NCBI GenBank assembly: GCA_050633365.1
Contig: JBOEGJ010000046.1
Span: 1 to 64,000 of the forward strand
Reading direction: 5' to 3'
Source of the DNA: Pseudomaricurvus sp050633365
GTDB taxonomy: Bacteria > Pseudomonadota > Gammaproteobacteria > Pseudomonadales > Cellvibrionaceae
DNA: 64,000 nt
Shown here: positions 35,464 through 44,199 of the stretch, piece by piece
Position numbering within the stretch: position 1 is the stretch's first letter
Layout of the letters: each line of letters opens with the position of its first letter
Position numbers and translations under genes: made by a program
The notes under the pieces: generated by a model
Database searches by the model: none
What the model was told of the DNA's origin: nothing
What the model saw: the letters and a program-made list of their open reading frames with translations, nothing else

Positions 35464-35678
35464 TACGCGGTGGCAGATCATGCGGTTTGCGAGTCGTGAT
35501 TGTGAAACCAGTTCACAAAGAATATTGCGGTCGACGCTGCCGACATCGTCTTATTTATCGAGACCATACAAAACAACAGCACAAACAAGAATTCCATTAA
35601 GGCACGATTGACTTGAGTCGCTCAGTAGCGCTCGAGTGATACGTTCCCGTCGAATAAAAACAATGAAAGGACCAAAAT

Positions 35679-37565
35679 ATGAAAATACGCCGCCCATTAC
35701 CATTATTGGCTCTAGTCGCTGTGCTCAGCGCCTGCTCCGATTCGACCACCTCCACAGAGCCTGGCACCGCCGAGAACCGTAATCAGCTATCGGCGGATCA
35801 AGCCGAAGCGAGCCAACTCTCGGCGCAAACGCAAGAAAGTGAAAAAGCCAATCAGTTGTTTGATGAGTACTTTATGGCTCAAGTCATGGAGAGCCCCACC
35901 TATCAAACCTACCTTGGCATTAAAGACAATCAAGATAAGTGGGATGATTTAACAGAGGCCGCCGCCGAAAAATCCTTGGCACTCAAAAAACAGCAACTGG
36001 TGAACCTGCAGCAAAACATCGACATCAGCCTACTCAATGCACAAACTCGATTGAGCTATCAACTGTTCACCGAGTCCCTACAAAACGACATAGACGATTA
36101 TCAATGGCGCTATCACAGCTACCCAGTCAACCAAATGCACGGCGAGCACTCGATGGTGCCGGCAATGCTCATCAACATGCATCAAATTACGGACGTCAAA
36201 GACGCGCAGGATTACATTGCACGACTGGTCGCCACCACGGAATTTTTTGATCAACTGTCTGATCAAATCCAAGTCCGAGCGGACAAAAACATCTTGCCCC
36301 CAAAATTTGTTTTTCCACACGTCGTCCGCGATTCACGAAATGTCATCGCCGGCTTGCCTTTCGATCAAAATTCAACCACTGACAGCACCTTACTGGCCGA
36401 CTTCCGCAAAAAAGTTGAAGAGCTGAATATTGAAGACAGCGAAAAACAAACACTGATCGAATCGGCAAATCAAGCCCTACTCAATCACGTGGGGCCAGCC
36501 TACGAAACGCTGATCGCAACAATGAACGCTCTAGAGCCGCAAGCAGACACTCGCGATGGAGTTTGGAAATTTCCCGATGGAGAAGCCTTCTACAACAACG
36601 CGCTGAAGCGGACCACAACCACCGACTTAAGTGCCGACGACATCCATACCATCGGCCTCAACGAGGTTGCGAGAATTCACAACGAAATGCGCGCTATCAT
36701 GAAGAGCGTTAACTTCGAGGGGGAGCTGAACGAGTTCTTTGAGTTCATGCGTACCGATCAACGCTTTTATAAAGATGATAGCGCCGAGGGTCGCGCCGAA
36801 TACCTAGCCGAAGCCACCACGATAATTGATGACATGCGCGGCAAGCTCGACAGTAGCTTCTTAACCAAACCCAAAGCCGACATCGAAGTTAAAGCCGTAG
36901 AAGCCTTCCGTGAAAAATCTGCCGGCAAAGCGTTTTATCAACGCCCTGCGCCCGATGGTTCTCGCCCCGGCCGCTACTACGCCAACCTCTATCGCATGAG
37001 TGACATGCCCACTTACCAAATGGAAGCGCTCGCCTTTCACGAGGGAATTCCTGGTCACCACATGCAACTGGCGATTTCGCAAGAACTGCAAGGCATTCCA
37101 AGGTTTCGTCGCTATGGAAGCTACACCGCTTACACCGAAGGCTGGGGACTTTACTCCGAGTTCATCCCCAAAGAGATGGGTTTCTACCAAGACCCCTATT
37201 CTGACTTTGGCCGCTTAGCCATGGAACTCTGGCGCGCTTGTCGATTGGTCGTCGATACCGGAATTCACAGTAAACAATGGAGCCGCGAGAAAGCGATTCA
37301 ATACTTAGCCGACAATACCCCTAACCCTCAAGGCGATATCGAAAAAGCCATTGAGCGCTATATCGTTCTGCCATCGCAAGCCACAGCGTACAAAATTGGC
37401 ATGTTGAAAATTCAAGAGCTTCGCCAACAAGCTGAACAGCAACTGGGCGATAAATTCGACATTCGTCAATACCACGACCTCGTACTCAAGAACGGCCCTC
37501 TGCCGCTTACAGCGCTTGAGGTTGAAGTAAACAATTGGATTAAAGCTTCCATAGCCAAAGACTAG
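35679..37565 (+). CDS. DUF885-family lipoprotein, putative metallopeptidase
   Basis: A 628-residue envelope protein. The signal peptide LALVAVLSACSD has lipobox LSAC, so it is lipid-anchored. The zinc-peptidase-like motif is in AFHEGIPGHHMQLAIS (about residue 455), an H-E-x-x-x-x-H-H arrangement typical of DUF885, with the later glutamate in YTEGWGLYSE. Members are thought to be peptidases; none of this pins the substrate. Residues 30-70 are a Ser/Gln/Glu-rich linker. AAAGGA precedes the ATG. A strong terminator follows. Confidence 0.88.
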   Translation: MKIRRPLPLLALVAVLSACSDSTTSTEPGTAENRNQLSADQAEASQLSAQTQESEKANQLFDEYFMAQVMESPTYQTYLGIKDNQDKWDDLTEAAAEKSLALKKQQLVNLQQNIDISLLNAQTRLSYQLFTESLQNDIDDYQWRYHSYPVNQMHGEHSMVPAMLINMHQITDVKDAQDYIARLVATTEFFDQLSDQIQVRADKNILPPKFVFPHVVRDSRNVIAGLPFDQNSTTDSTLLADFRKKVEELNIEDSEKQTLIESANQALLNHVGPAYETLIATMNALEPQADTRDGVWKFPDGEAFYNNALKRTTTTDLSADDIHTIGLNEVARIHNEMRAIMKSVNFEGELNEFFEFMRTDQRFYKDDSAEGRAEYLAEATTIIDDMRGKLDSSFLTKPKADIEVKAVEAFREKSAGKAFYQRPAPDGSRPGRYYANLYRMSDMPTYQMEALAFHEGIPGHHMQLAISQELQGIPRFRRYGSYTAYTEGWGLYSEFIPKEMGFYQDPYSDFGRLAMELWRACRLVVDTGIHSKQWSREKAIQYLADNTPNPQGDIEKAIERYIVLPSQATAYKIGMLKIQELRQQAEQQLGDKFDIRQYHDLVLKNGPLPLTALEVEVNNWIKASIAKD

Positions 37566-37575
37566 AAAAAGCCAG

Positions 37576-37612
37576 GTTGATGGCGCGCATCAACTATGCG
37601 CCATCAACTTTT
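37576..37612 (+). terminator. Rho-independent terminator of the DUF885 gene
   Basis: GTTGATGGCGC (37576-37586) and GCGCCATCAAC (37598-37608) form an 11-bp stem ending in TTTT, 10 bp after the stop. Confidence 0.85.
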
Positions 37613-37680
37613 CAGCCACTGAAATACTAAGTCGCATCTAACAGCACCCGATCCGATTGGGTCACAACGCGAGCGGTCCA

Positions 37681-38277
37681 TCACTCATTCAAATCCGTAG
37701 ACAAATCAATCAATTTTCTATCAAACGTAATATCAGACCTCTGCGCGGCTCGAGGACTCACCGAGAACGCTATTTTTTCATCGCGACGAAATAAAGTAAC
37801 GTGTCCAATGCTAGATGCACGTGTCTCATCCTTGAGGTTGGTTTGGTCGACAATGATAAGCAACCCACTAACTAAAAGCTTCGAGCTCTTTCGAGCACGC
37901 CCTTGACGATACAAACTTCTGTAATCAGATCCTTCAATATAAAGTGCATCACAACTTTTTAGGTCTGATAGATCATCAATGGTGCGTTTTTCGAGCTTAC
38001 GACCATTGACACTGCGGTTTCGAATAATCTCAAAACCTATGCCTAATAGATCCTCTTTATACTGACACAACCATAGCTGAGTTGAAGGCGAAACATCGGC
38101 CCGTCGAGGCCAGACAACGAGCTTAGCAATATTCCATACAAACACCGACTTGACCATATTCTGCTGATCGACTCTGGATCCTTGCGCTAAGATAGGATCT
38201 GTTGCGATGGCCAACCCAAGAAACACACAAATTCTAACCTGCCGAGCAATCAAAGAGCTCACCACGAGGGAGACCAT
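37681..38277 (-). CDS. YfiR-family (DUF4154) periplasmic protein
   Basis: About 198 residues with a signal peptide (VFLGLAIATDPILAQG) and a DUF4154/YfiR domain: MVKSVFVWNIAKLVVWP matches the family's A-x-x-Y-N-F-A-K-F-x-x-W-P opening. YfiR in Pseudomonas is a periplasmic repressor of the cyclase YfiN; other members are encoded with TonB receptors. Here it overlaps the TonB receptor gene by 19-34 bp and is translated after it. The start is uncertain: TTG 38292, ATG 38277, or GTG at the receptor stop. No kinase or cyclase follows. Confidence 0.85.
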   Translation of the reverse strand: MVSLVVSSLIARQVRICVFLGLAIATDPILAQGSRVDQQNMVKSVFVWNIAKLVVWPRRADVSPSTQLWLCQYKEDLLGIGFEIIRNRSVNGRKLEKRTIDDLSDLKSCDALYIEGSDYRSLYRQGRARKSSKLLVSGLLIIVDQTNLKDETRASSIGHVTLFRRDEKIAFSVSPRAAQRSDITFDRKLIDLSTDLNE

Positions 38278-40247
38278 TCGAGTTTTAACCAAACTTCTCG
38301 TCGAGACTTTTCAGAATTAAACTGCCCGCCAAAATCTGCGGCGGGATCATAATTTTTATCGTCCAATAAATTGTCGATTCCCGCCTCGTAACTCAATGTT
38401 TCCGTGAGGCTCCCAGAGGAAAATAGATTTGCTATCACAAAGGACTCAGCACGATCCTGAACATAGCTATTAATATCCGGTCGACTATCGTTATATACAA
38501 GCGCCAGCCCTAGACGATGCCCCTGCTGCCATTGATACCCCACCATTGAACTTGCAGTCCAAGATGCAATGTAGGGTAAATCACCATACTCATCCGAACT
38601 GGCATCGACATAACTTAAGGTTGCGGATAGATCCCATCCCATTTCGTGACGAAAGTTCAATTGCGCCTCAATCCCGTACGCCGTCAAGCGCCCATCGGTA
38701 TTGCCAAAGTACTCGTCAAGTCCATCCGGCGTTGGACGCTCCTGTATTGAGTCTTCATACTCGTTGAGATAAGCCGTTGAAGAAAAACTCCAACGTTCAC
38801 GAGTATAGCTGTAGCCCACCTCAAATGATTTCAAACTCTCTGCATCTGGCAGTGGTGCTTCGAAATCAGTGCCCTCGAGAACTTTCAAGTACTCTCTAAA
38901 ACTCGGCGTTCGGATGGCAGTACCATAGAGTAGTTTCCAAACGTGATATTGCTGCGCGGTATAAACCAACGCGGCGCGATAATTTATGTATTCATCGAAT
39001 CGAGAAAAGTCGTCGTAACGAATACCCAGGGTCAACTCAAAATCATCACTGATAGACCAAACATCCTGAAAAAACAGCGCATAATCATCATTGTGAACAT
39101 CGGGATTCGACAGTAGATCTCCAAATTCTGGGTCACTCAAAAATCCTTGATTGAAACTAAAGCTACGCCGATAACTCGTATTCTTTGCTTCCTCATGATG
39201 AAAGCTCACACCCAATGCGAGGGTATGATCAGCGACACGTTTGAAACCATTTATCGAAACGCCACCGATTACCGAATCTTGATACTCTGTGTAACCCTCT
39301 ATTCGTGTTTGTTGTTCTAGCTCATACTCCTTGCCATCATCCCATTGATAGAAAGCCTGTATTTCGACTAAGCCATCATTTAAATTGCCCCATTTATAGC
39401 TAGCAGCCACTGACGTAAATTCAGACTCCACAAAAGCATCTTGAGACTGTGGAATGTAGAGGAATGGCGTTTCTTGACGTCGATGATCTAACATTAACGT
39501 CAACCCATCTATCGGTGTAAATTTAACCTGCAACGACGAATAGTCTTCGTCGAGCGGCTGTTCGGTCGGTTGACCAATAAAGCTAATGCGATGTTCTTGA
39601 AAGGGCGCATCCTGACTCAAGTGACTAGCAAAGACCTGAACATGTTGATTGGTGTATAGAGCGGTAACTTTGGAGCGATCGTTATCACCTGCCTCAAGCG
39701 ACAAATTCAGCTCCGGATCAGACGAGAAATCCTTGGTAGTGACTGATATCAAACCACTGAATGCATTAGCACCGTGGACACTCGAAGCGGCACCCAAAAT
39801 CACTTCGACCTTTTCGATCCGCTCGAGCGGTAATTCATCACCTAGAGAAAAATGACCATAATACAAGTGCTGCTGCCTAACACCGTCTATAAGCAATACC
39901 ATTTTGTTATTTTGGCGCTGTAGCAAACCTCGAGACCAAATAATTTTGTTCCGCTTTCGAGACTGATTGATTTGCATACCGGGAACGAATTGGAGGAGAT
40001 CTTCAAGCCGGCGAACGCCAAAACGCTTAAAGTCGCGCTGAGAGAAGCTGTAGACGGTACCAGGCGCCTTAGTGACCTGTGTAGGGATTAACGAGGCGGC
40101 CGTAAAGACCTCGACATTGAGCAGTTGCTCCAACGACATTTCGGCTAAACGCTCGGATTCCACCTCCGAAGCGCCGACCATATCCGCGTACAAAAGCAGT
40201 CCAGCCCAATAAGGTCTTGCGGTAAACCACAAACGCTGTTTCGACAT
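38259..40247 (-). CDS. TonB-dependent receptor of the YfiR-associated type
   Basis: A 662-residue outer-membrane protein. After the signal peptide, the mature N terminus reads ERLAEMSLEQLLNVEVFTAA, the motif (M-S-L-E-x-L-L-x-x-E-V) that marks receptors encoded with YfiR/DUF4154 proteins. The plug follows (RRLEDLLQFVPGMQINQ, MVLLIDGVRQQHLYYG, VHGANAFSGLISVTTK), then the barrel, ending in an aromatic residue (Trp). The ligand is unknown. No Fur box is seen upstream, so iron regulation is not indicated. The pair with the YfiR gene is translationally coupled. Confidence 0.9.
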   Translation of the reverse strand: MSKQRLWFTARPYWAGLLLYADMVGASEVESERLAEMSLEQLLNVEVFTAASLIPTQVTKAPGTVYSFSQRDFKRFGVRRLEDLLQFVPGMQINQSRKRNKIIWSRGLLQRQNNKMVLLIDGVRQQHLYYGHFSLGDELPLERIEKVEVILGAASSVHGANAFSGLISVTTKDFSSDPELNLSLEAGDNDRSKVTALYTNQHVQVFASHLSQDAPFQEHRISFIGQPTEQPLDEDYSSLQVKFTPIDGLTLMLDHRRQETPFLYIPQSQDAFVESEFTSVAASYKWGNLNDGLVEIQAFYQWDDGKEYELEQQTRIEGYTEYQDSVIGGVSINGFKRVADHTLALGVSFHHEEAKNTSYRRSFSFNQGFLSDPEFGDLLSNPDVHNDDYALFFQDVWSISDDFELTLGIRYDDFSRFDEYINYRAALVYTAQQYHVWKLLYGTAIRTPSFREYLKVLEGTDFEAPLPDAESLKSFEVGYSYTRERWSFSSTAYLNEYEDSIQERPTPDGLDEYFGNTDGRLTAYGIEAQLNFRHEMGWDLSATLSYVDASSDEYGDLPYIASWTASSMVGYQWQQGHRLGLALVYNDSRPDINSYVQDRAESFVIANLFSSGSLTETLSYEAGIDNLLDDKNYDPAADFGGQFNSEKSRREVWLKLEWSPSW

Positions 40248-40532
40248 ACTCTACAACTTCCAGCTACGAAACGCGCTTAGTGCTACGCAGCCCATACACT
40301 GGGCAAACGAGCGCTTCGGGCGCTTCTAGGAATGAATTAGAGTGGTCCTTCACCGCTCGCATCCGCTAACGCGGAAGACTCCGTCCACCCAGTGCTCATA
40401 GGGCCTCAATAGAGTATAGACCCAAGGTGAGGAAATTCGAGAGATAGAGATGGATTCTTACGGCACCCGAGGCTGGACAGATCTCGAGCAGGTAAACGCT
40501 TGTATTAGAACAATTCGGTAATCATCAAAGAC
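40248..40532. other. Structured intergenic region between norR and the receptor gene
   Basis: This 285-bp gap is rich in short dyads. CACTGGG (about 40297) is answered by CCCAGTG (about 40394), AGCGC-ttcg-GGCGCT forms a tight tetraloop hairpin, and CCGC-taa-CGCGG another. There is no T-run. It could be a folded 5' leader for the receptor message or a relic of a palindromic element; no ORF or known site was recognised. Confidence 0.4.
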
Positions 40533-42068
40533 CTAGCGCGTCACCAACCCTAAGCGCTTGATCAGCCGCAGGAGATTACTGCGATCAATTTTCAGAATCC
40601 TTGCCGCGGCGGCAACATTGAATCTTTCATCCGCTAACACTTGCTGAATTTTGATTCGCTGAAACTCATCAATCTGCTGCTTTAGCGATAAGACCTCTGC
40701 CGACGCAGGCATTACAATCTCGGCCTCGACCTTTGGCATCACATCAAGAGGTAAGAGCTGAAGATCTAGCGCGTGGATTTGCACCACCCGCTGATCACCC
40801 TGCAATCTGGCCGCTCGCAGCGCCGATCGACTCAGCAGGTGTTCTAGCTCACGCACATTGCCGGGCCATGAATAGCGCAACAGTGCCTGCTTAGCGTCAT
40901 GGGTTAATAGTAGTTTATTCACCTTTAACCGATGTTGATCTCGCTCCAAAAAATGTTCAGCCAACAGCAATACGTCGTCGCCACGCTCGCGCAACGGTGG
41001 AATGGTGACCGGAAACACACTCAAGCGGTGATACAAGTCGGCTCGAAAACGCCCCTCCCGCACCTCTTCTTGTAAATCTCGATTGGTCGCGGCAATAATT
41101 CTCACATCAACGTAGATGGACTCATCACTGCCCATTCTCTGAATCTCACCCTCTTGTATTGCTCGCAACAATTTTGGCTGCAAAGATAGGGGTAATTCGC
41201 CCACCTCATCGAGAAATAGCGTTCCTTGATTGGCCAATTCAAATCGACCACCACGGGCCGAAGTCGCGCCGGTGAAAGCACCTTTGGTGTGACCAAACAA
41301 CTCTGCTTCGGCCATGTTTTCTGGTAAGGCAGCGCAATTAATCTGCACGAATGGTTCATCGTAGCGATCCGACTGCAGATGCAAACGACGGGCAATAATC
41401 TCTTTACCAACCCCCGTTTCACCTTGCAATAGAACCGCCAGAGAGGTTGCACAAACCGTCTCTACATCTTGAAGCAGCGTTTCAATTGCCACGCTGCGCC
41501 CGATAACTTCTCGCTCGGCCAATTCGCGATTGAGTTCCGCGGTAACGCTATGGCCATGACTGACTTGTTGCTCCAACAACTCAATCCGATGAGCGGCAGT
41601 AATCACGGCGCGCGTTAGTGCGACTGCCGCCAACTGCTGTTGAGGTTCGACATCATCGAACTGGCCAGGACGCATGGCATCCAAGGTAATAACGCCCCAG
41701 GGGCTGTTGTCTATGTAAAGCGAAATCCCCATGCAGTCGTGCACATGCAAGGCCCCATCATCGGTATTCACCAAGCCATCGTAGGGATCTGGCATGTCGG
41801 TATCACAATCAAACCTCACCACGCTGCGACTGCTGAGAATCCGATCCAATCTCGGATGCTCTCCCAAACGAAAACGGCGGCCTTGAGTTTCAGGTAGCAA
41901 ACCTTGAAATACCACGGGCTCGAGCACCTCTCCGCGAAGCTTCAACAGCGCTATGGCATCACAGGGAATGGATTTACGAATTGCCACCAAGAGCCTCTCA
42001 AAGCGGTCAGCCGAGGTGAGCTCTCTTGATAAGTCTTGAACAACATCGATGTAATCTGAAAATTTCAT
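40533..42068 (-). CDS. norR: Nitric-oxide-responsive sigma-54 activator NorR
   Basis: A 511-residue enhancer-binding protein. The N-terminal GAF domain binds a non-haem iron that senses NO; the expected ligand region is visible as DTDMPDPYDGL and HVHDCMG (H-x-C, as in E. coli NorR). The AAA+ domain (about 190-420) has GETGVGKE (Walker A), the sigma-54 contact loop GAFTGA, and LDEVGELPL (Walker B). The C-terminal Fis-type helix-turn-helix reads FNVAAAARILKIDRSNLLRLIK. Divergent from the hmp operon, whose promoter carries three GT-N7-AC NorR sites. Confidence 0.95.
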   Translation of the reverse strand: MKFSDYIDVVQDLSRELTSADRFERLLVAIRKSIPCDAIALLKLRGEVLEPVVFQGLLPETQGRRFRLGEHPRLDRILSSRSVVRFDCDTDMPDPYDGLVNTDDGALHVHDCMGISLYIDNSPWGVITLDAMRPGQFDDVEPQQQLAAVALTRAVITAAHRIELLEQQVSHGHSVTAELNRELAEREVIGRSVAIETLLQDVETVCATSLAVLLQGETGVGKEIIARRLHLQSDRYDEPFVQINCAALPENMAEAELFGHTKGAFTGATSARGGRFELANQGTLFLDEVGELPLSLQPKLLRAIQEGEIQRMGSDESIYVDVRIIAATNRDLQEEVREGRFRADLYHRLSVFPVTIPPLRERGDDVLLLAEHFLERDQHRLKVNKLLLTHDAKQALLRYSWPGNVRELEHLLSRSALRAARLQGDQRVVQIHALDLQLLPLDVMPKVEAEIVMPASAEVLSLKQQIDEFQRIKIQQVLADERFNVAAAARILKIDRSNLLRLIKRLGLVTR

Positions 42069-42071
42069 GCT

Positions 42072-42127
42072 GTCAAAAATACCTCAATGCAGTCCTTAGG
42101 ACAACAAAAACTTGCAGTCAAAAAGAC
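42072..42127 (+). promoter_or_regulatory. Triple NorR enhancer (three GT-N7-AC sites)
   Basis: Three 11-bp sites fit the NorR consensus GT-N7-AC: GTCAAAAATAC (42072-42082), GTCCTTAGGAC (42092-42102) and GTCAAAAAGAC (42117-42127). They begin four bases beyond the norR start codon and lie about 65-120 bp upstream of the predicted transcription start. Three sites is the number needed for NorR hexamer activation of norVW in E. coli. Confidence 0.75.
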
Positions 42128-42168
42128 ACGAGAAAAATTAACTTCTTAAATATCAATAGGTTAACTGT

Positions 42169-42183
42169 TGGCACGGGACTTGA
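42169..42183 (+). promoter_or_regulatory. Sigma-54 promoter of the hmp operon
   Basis: TGGCAC-gggac-TTGA matches the -24/-12 consensus TGGCACG-N4-TTGC except the final base, with correct GG-to-G spacing. It lies 37 bp upstream of the first gene and is fed by the NorR sites just upstream. Confidence 0.8.
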
Positions 42184-42193
42184 TATAGATCAA
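42180..42193. promoter_or_regulatory. Perfect FNR/DNR box overlapping the sigma-54 -12 element
   Basis: TTGATATAGATCAA is an exact match to TTGAT-N4-ATCAA. Its first TTGA is also the -12 element of the sigma-54 promoter, so a bound FNR-family protein would block that promoter. E. coli hmp is known to be FNR-repressed, which supports a repressor role. Confidence 0.75.
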
Positions 42194-42219
42194 GTGCATT
42201 TAAACATCGGAGCACAATC

Positions 42220-42594
42220 ATGATTAGAAAAGTCACCCAAAGCTTATCACTTACCGGACTTCTCATTGCCTACAGCTCGGCCACCATTGCCGACAGCGCA
42301 GAAGTTATCGGCCGCGCTCCAGACAATATCGGCGGGCGCCTCATCGGTGGCTCGAGCGCTTTTTTATTGGGAGGCGCTGCTGGCGGCCCATTTGGCGCAT
42401 TGGCAGGCGGTCTTGTGGGCGCACTGATTGGTGATGAAACACAAAGCTCCGCAGGCTTAAGCGGCAACACCTACATCGTTCAAACCGCCGACGGAGAAAT
42501 CCACCACTTTCGCTCACCACAACATGAATTCACCAAGGGAGATAAAGTCATTATCGACGGTATTCGCATTCGCCCAGCAAAAAAGCAACTTTGA
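42220..42594 (+). CDS. Small glycine-zipper exported protein in the NO-detoxification operon
   Basis: A 124-residue protein with a signal peptide (LSLTGLLIAYSSATIADS) and a central glycine-zipper stretch (IGGSSAFLLGGAAGGPFGALA, followed by GGLVGALIGDE) that could insert in a membrane. A polar C-terminal domain (TYIVQTADGEIHHFRSPQHE) follows, reminiscent of outer-membrane glycine-zipper lipoproteins but with no lipobox. It is the first gene after the NorR/sigma-54 promoter and lies 71 bp before hmp, so it should be NO-induced. Its function is unknown. GGAG lies about seven bases before the ATG. Confidence 0.85.
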   Translation: MIRKVTQSLSLTGLLIAYSSATIADSAEVIGRAPDNIGGRLIGGSSAFLLGGAAGGPFGALAGGLVGALIGDETQSSAGLSGNTYIVQTADGEIHHFRSPQHEFTKGDKVIIDGIRIRPAKKQL

Positions 42595-42665
42595 AAAGAC
42601 ACATTAATCACCAGAAAAACCGAGACCAATAACGTAAGAATTTCTCGCCAAATAAGGAATCTATA

Positions 42666-43886
42666 ATGCTCAGCCAAACTCATATTGATATTGTCAAAAC
42701 CACGGCTCCGTTGGTCGAACAGCATGCGCGTCAAATCACCGAACATTTCTACCCGCTAATGTTTGAACGCTATCCACTGGTAAAAAACTATTTCAATTTA
42801 ACTCATCAAAACAGCGGCGCCCAACGTCAAGCCTTGGCCAATGCAGTGGTCGCCTATGCTAAGCACATCGATCGCCTGCAAGTAATCACGCCTGCGGTTG
42901 AGCTGATCGTACAGAAACACGTATCTCTGAATATCTTACCCGAACACTACCCAATTGTTGGTGAGTGTCTGCTGGAATCCATCGCCGTTATTCTGGGAGA
43001 CGCGGTGACACCCGCCGTCGCCGAAGCGTGGACACTCGCCTATGAGCAGCTGGCCACATTGATGATCGGTAAAGAAGAAGATTTGTATCACTATCACGAG
43101 CAACGTATCGGAGGGTGGCGCGGAGAAAAAACATTCATCGTCGCCGCCAAAGTCAAAGAAAGCGAGGTGATTACCTCGTTTTATCTCGAACCTGCGCAAG
43201 CTGTTCAACGCATTGATTTTGAAGCGGGCCAATTCACCTGTGTTGTCACCACCATTAATGGACAACCAATGAGACGCAACTACAGTCTTTCCGACGCACC
43301 GGGAAAACGTACATTGCGTATCAGCGTGAAACGAGAAAACGGCGGTTTAGTCTCGAATCATCTTCATGATCATGTCGAAGTCGGCCACCAACTAAACCTT
43401 ACCGCCCCCAGCGGGAACTTCACCTTGCGGCATAACGAGCGGCCGCTGGTTTTAGTTACCGGCGGTGTTGGTATCACTCCAGCCATTAGCATGCTCAATA
43501 GTTGCATTCATTCCGGCCGCCAAATCCACTTTATTCACGCAGCAATTAACGAAAAGCATCACGCGTTTTCAGATCATATTAGAGAGTTGAAAACACTGCA
43601 TCGCAACCTGCACACAACCACGATCTACAGCGACAAAAGCAGCTCTGGAGAATGTGACTATCGGGGTTTCATTACCAAAGAGATCATTGCTGAACAATTA
43701 CCCGACAGCAGAGACGTCGACTTCTACTACTTGGGCCCACTGCCGTTCATGAAGTCAGTCAGCCGAATTGCGCGCGAGCTCGAAATTCCAAGCCATCAAG
43801 TTCATTACGAATTCTTTGGTCCGCTTCAGGCGCTGGAAGATGAGAACGCTGAAGAAAAACGACAACCTGAACGGGTAGAAGACTGA
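42666..43886 (+). CDS. hmp: Flavohaemoglobin nitric oxide dioxygenase
   Basis: Converts NO plus oxygen to nitrate in the cytoplasm. The 406-residue protein has a globin domain (1-140; proximal histidine in LIVQKHVSLNI, near residue 85), an FAD domain (about 150-260; RRNYSLSDAP) and a NAD domain (about 265-390; LVTGGVGITPAISML and YYLGPLPFM, with leucine in place of the usual cysteine before G-P). A charged C-terminal tail follows. AAGGA precedes the ATG at nine bases. It is controlled by the NorR/sigma-54/FNR promoter upstream. Confidence 0.97.
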   Translation: MLSQTHIDIVKTTAPLVEQHARQITEHFYPLMFERYPLVKNYFNLTHQNSGAQRQALANAVVAYAKHIDRLQVITPAVELIVQKHVSLNILPEHYPIVGECLLESIAVILGDAVTPAVAEAWTLAYEQLATLMIGKEEDLYHYHEQRIGGWRGEKTFIVAAKVKESEVITSFYLEPAQAVQRIDFEAGQFTCVVTTINGQPMRRNYSLSDAPGKRTLRISVKRENGGLVSNHLHDHVEVGHQLNLTAPSGNFTLRHNERPLVLVTGGVGITPAISMLNSCIHSGRQIHFIHAAINEKHHAFSDHIRELKTLHRNLHTTTIYSDKSSSGECDYRGFITKEIIAEQLPDSRDVDFYYLGPLPFMKSVSRIARELEIPSHQVHYEFFGPLQALEDENAEEKRQPERVED

Positions 43887-43893
43887 GGCATTC

Positions 43894-43919
43894 GCGAGAG
43901 CCTAGTTAAAGGCTCTCGC
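43894..43919 (+). terminator. Stem-loop after hmp
   Basis: GCGAGAGCCT (43894-43903) and AGGCTCTCGC (43910-43919) form a perfect ten-bp stem with a six-base loop, eight bases after the hmp stop. No T-run follows, so it may only attenuate read-through into the next gene. Confidence 0.6.
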
Positions 43920-43971
43920 AGATTGTCCACCCACGTGCATCTAGCACCATTTCTGCACCTAGGAGAACTTG

Positions 43972-44199
43972 ATGAACACCATCCCTCGCCGACAAAGATT
44001 GCGCCTCAGCAACCACCTTCTGGTACTACTGGTCGCACTCTTCTGTCTCTCCATCGTGGCGGCCTATGCACTACCGTCATTGCCCATGGCGGCGCAGATT
44101 ATCGCTCACATAACGACAATCGTATTATCAGCCATGATCAAACTCTGTTATCTAGCGCGCATACAGGCACAACATTCCTTAGGTCTCAAGGTTTGCTAA
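43972..44199 (+). CDS. Small membrane protein after hmp
   Basis: A 75-residue protein with two predicted membrane helices (LLVLLVALFCLSIVAAYA and QIIAHITTIVLSAMIKLCYL) and a basic N terminus. The ATG at 43972 has AGGAG eight bases upstream, which favours a real gene. It lies 85 bp after hmp on the same strand, and its 3' end overlaps the convergent M20 peptidase gene by 14 bp. I do not recognise the family; a membrane role in NO or respiratory stress is only inferred from context. Confidence 0.7.
   Translation: MNTIPRRQRLRLSNHLLVLLVALFCLSIVAAYALPSLPMAAQIIAHITTIVLSAMIKLCYLARIQAQHSLGLKVC

Noticed and set aside
40340..40400. Possible attC site in the norR-receptor gap (GTTAGCG on the minus strand)
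   Set aside because: The core does not fit GTTRRRY, no partner core lies at a proper distance, and the neighbours are not cassette-like.
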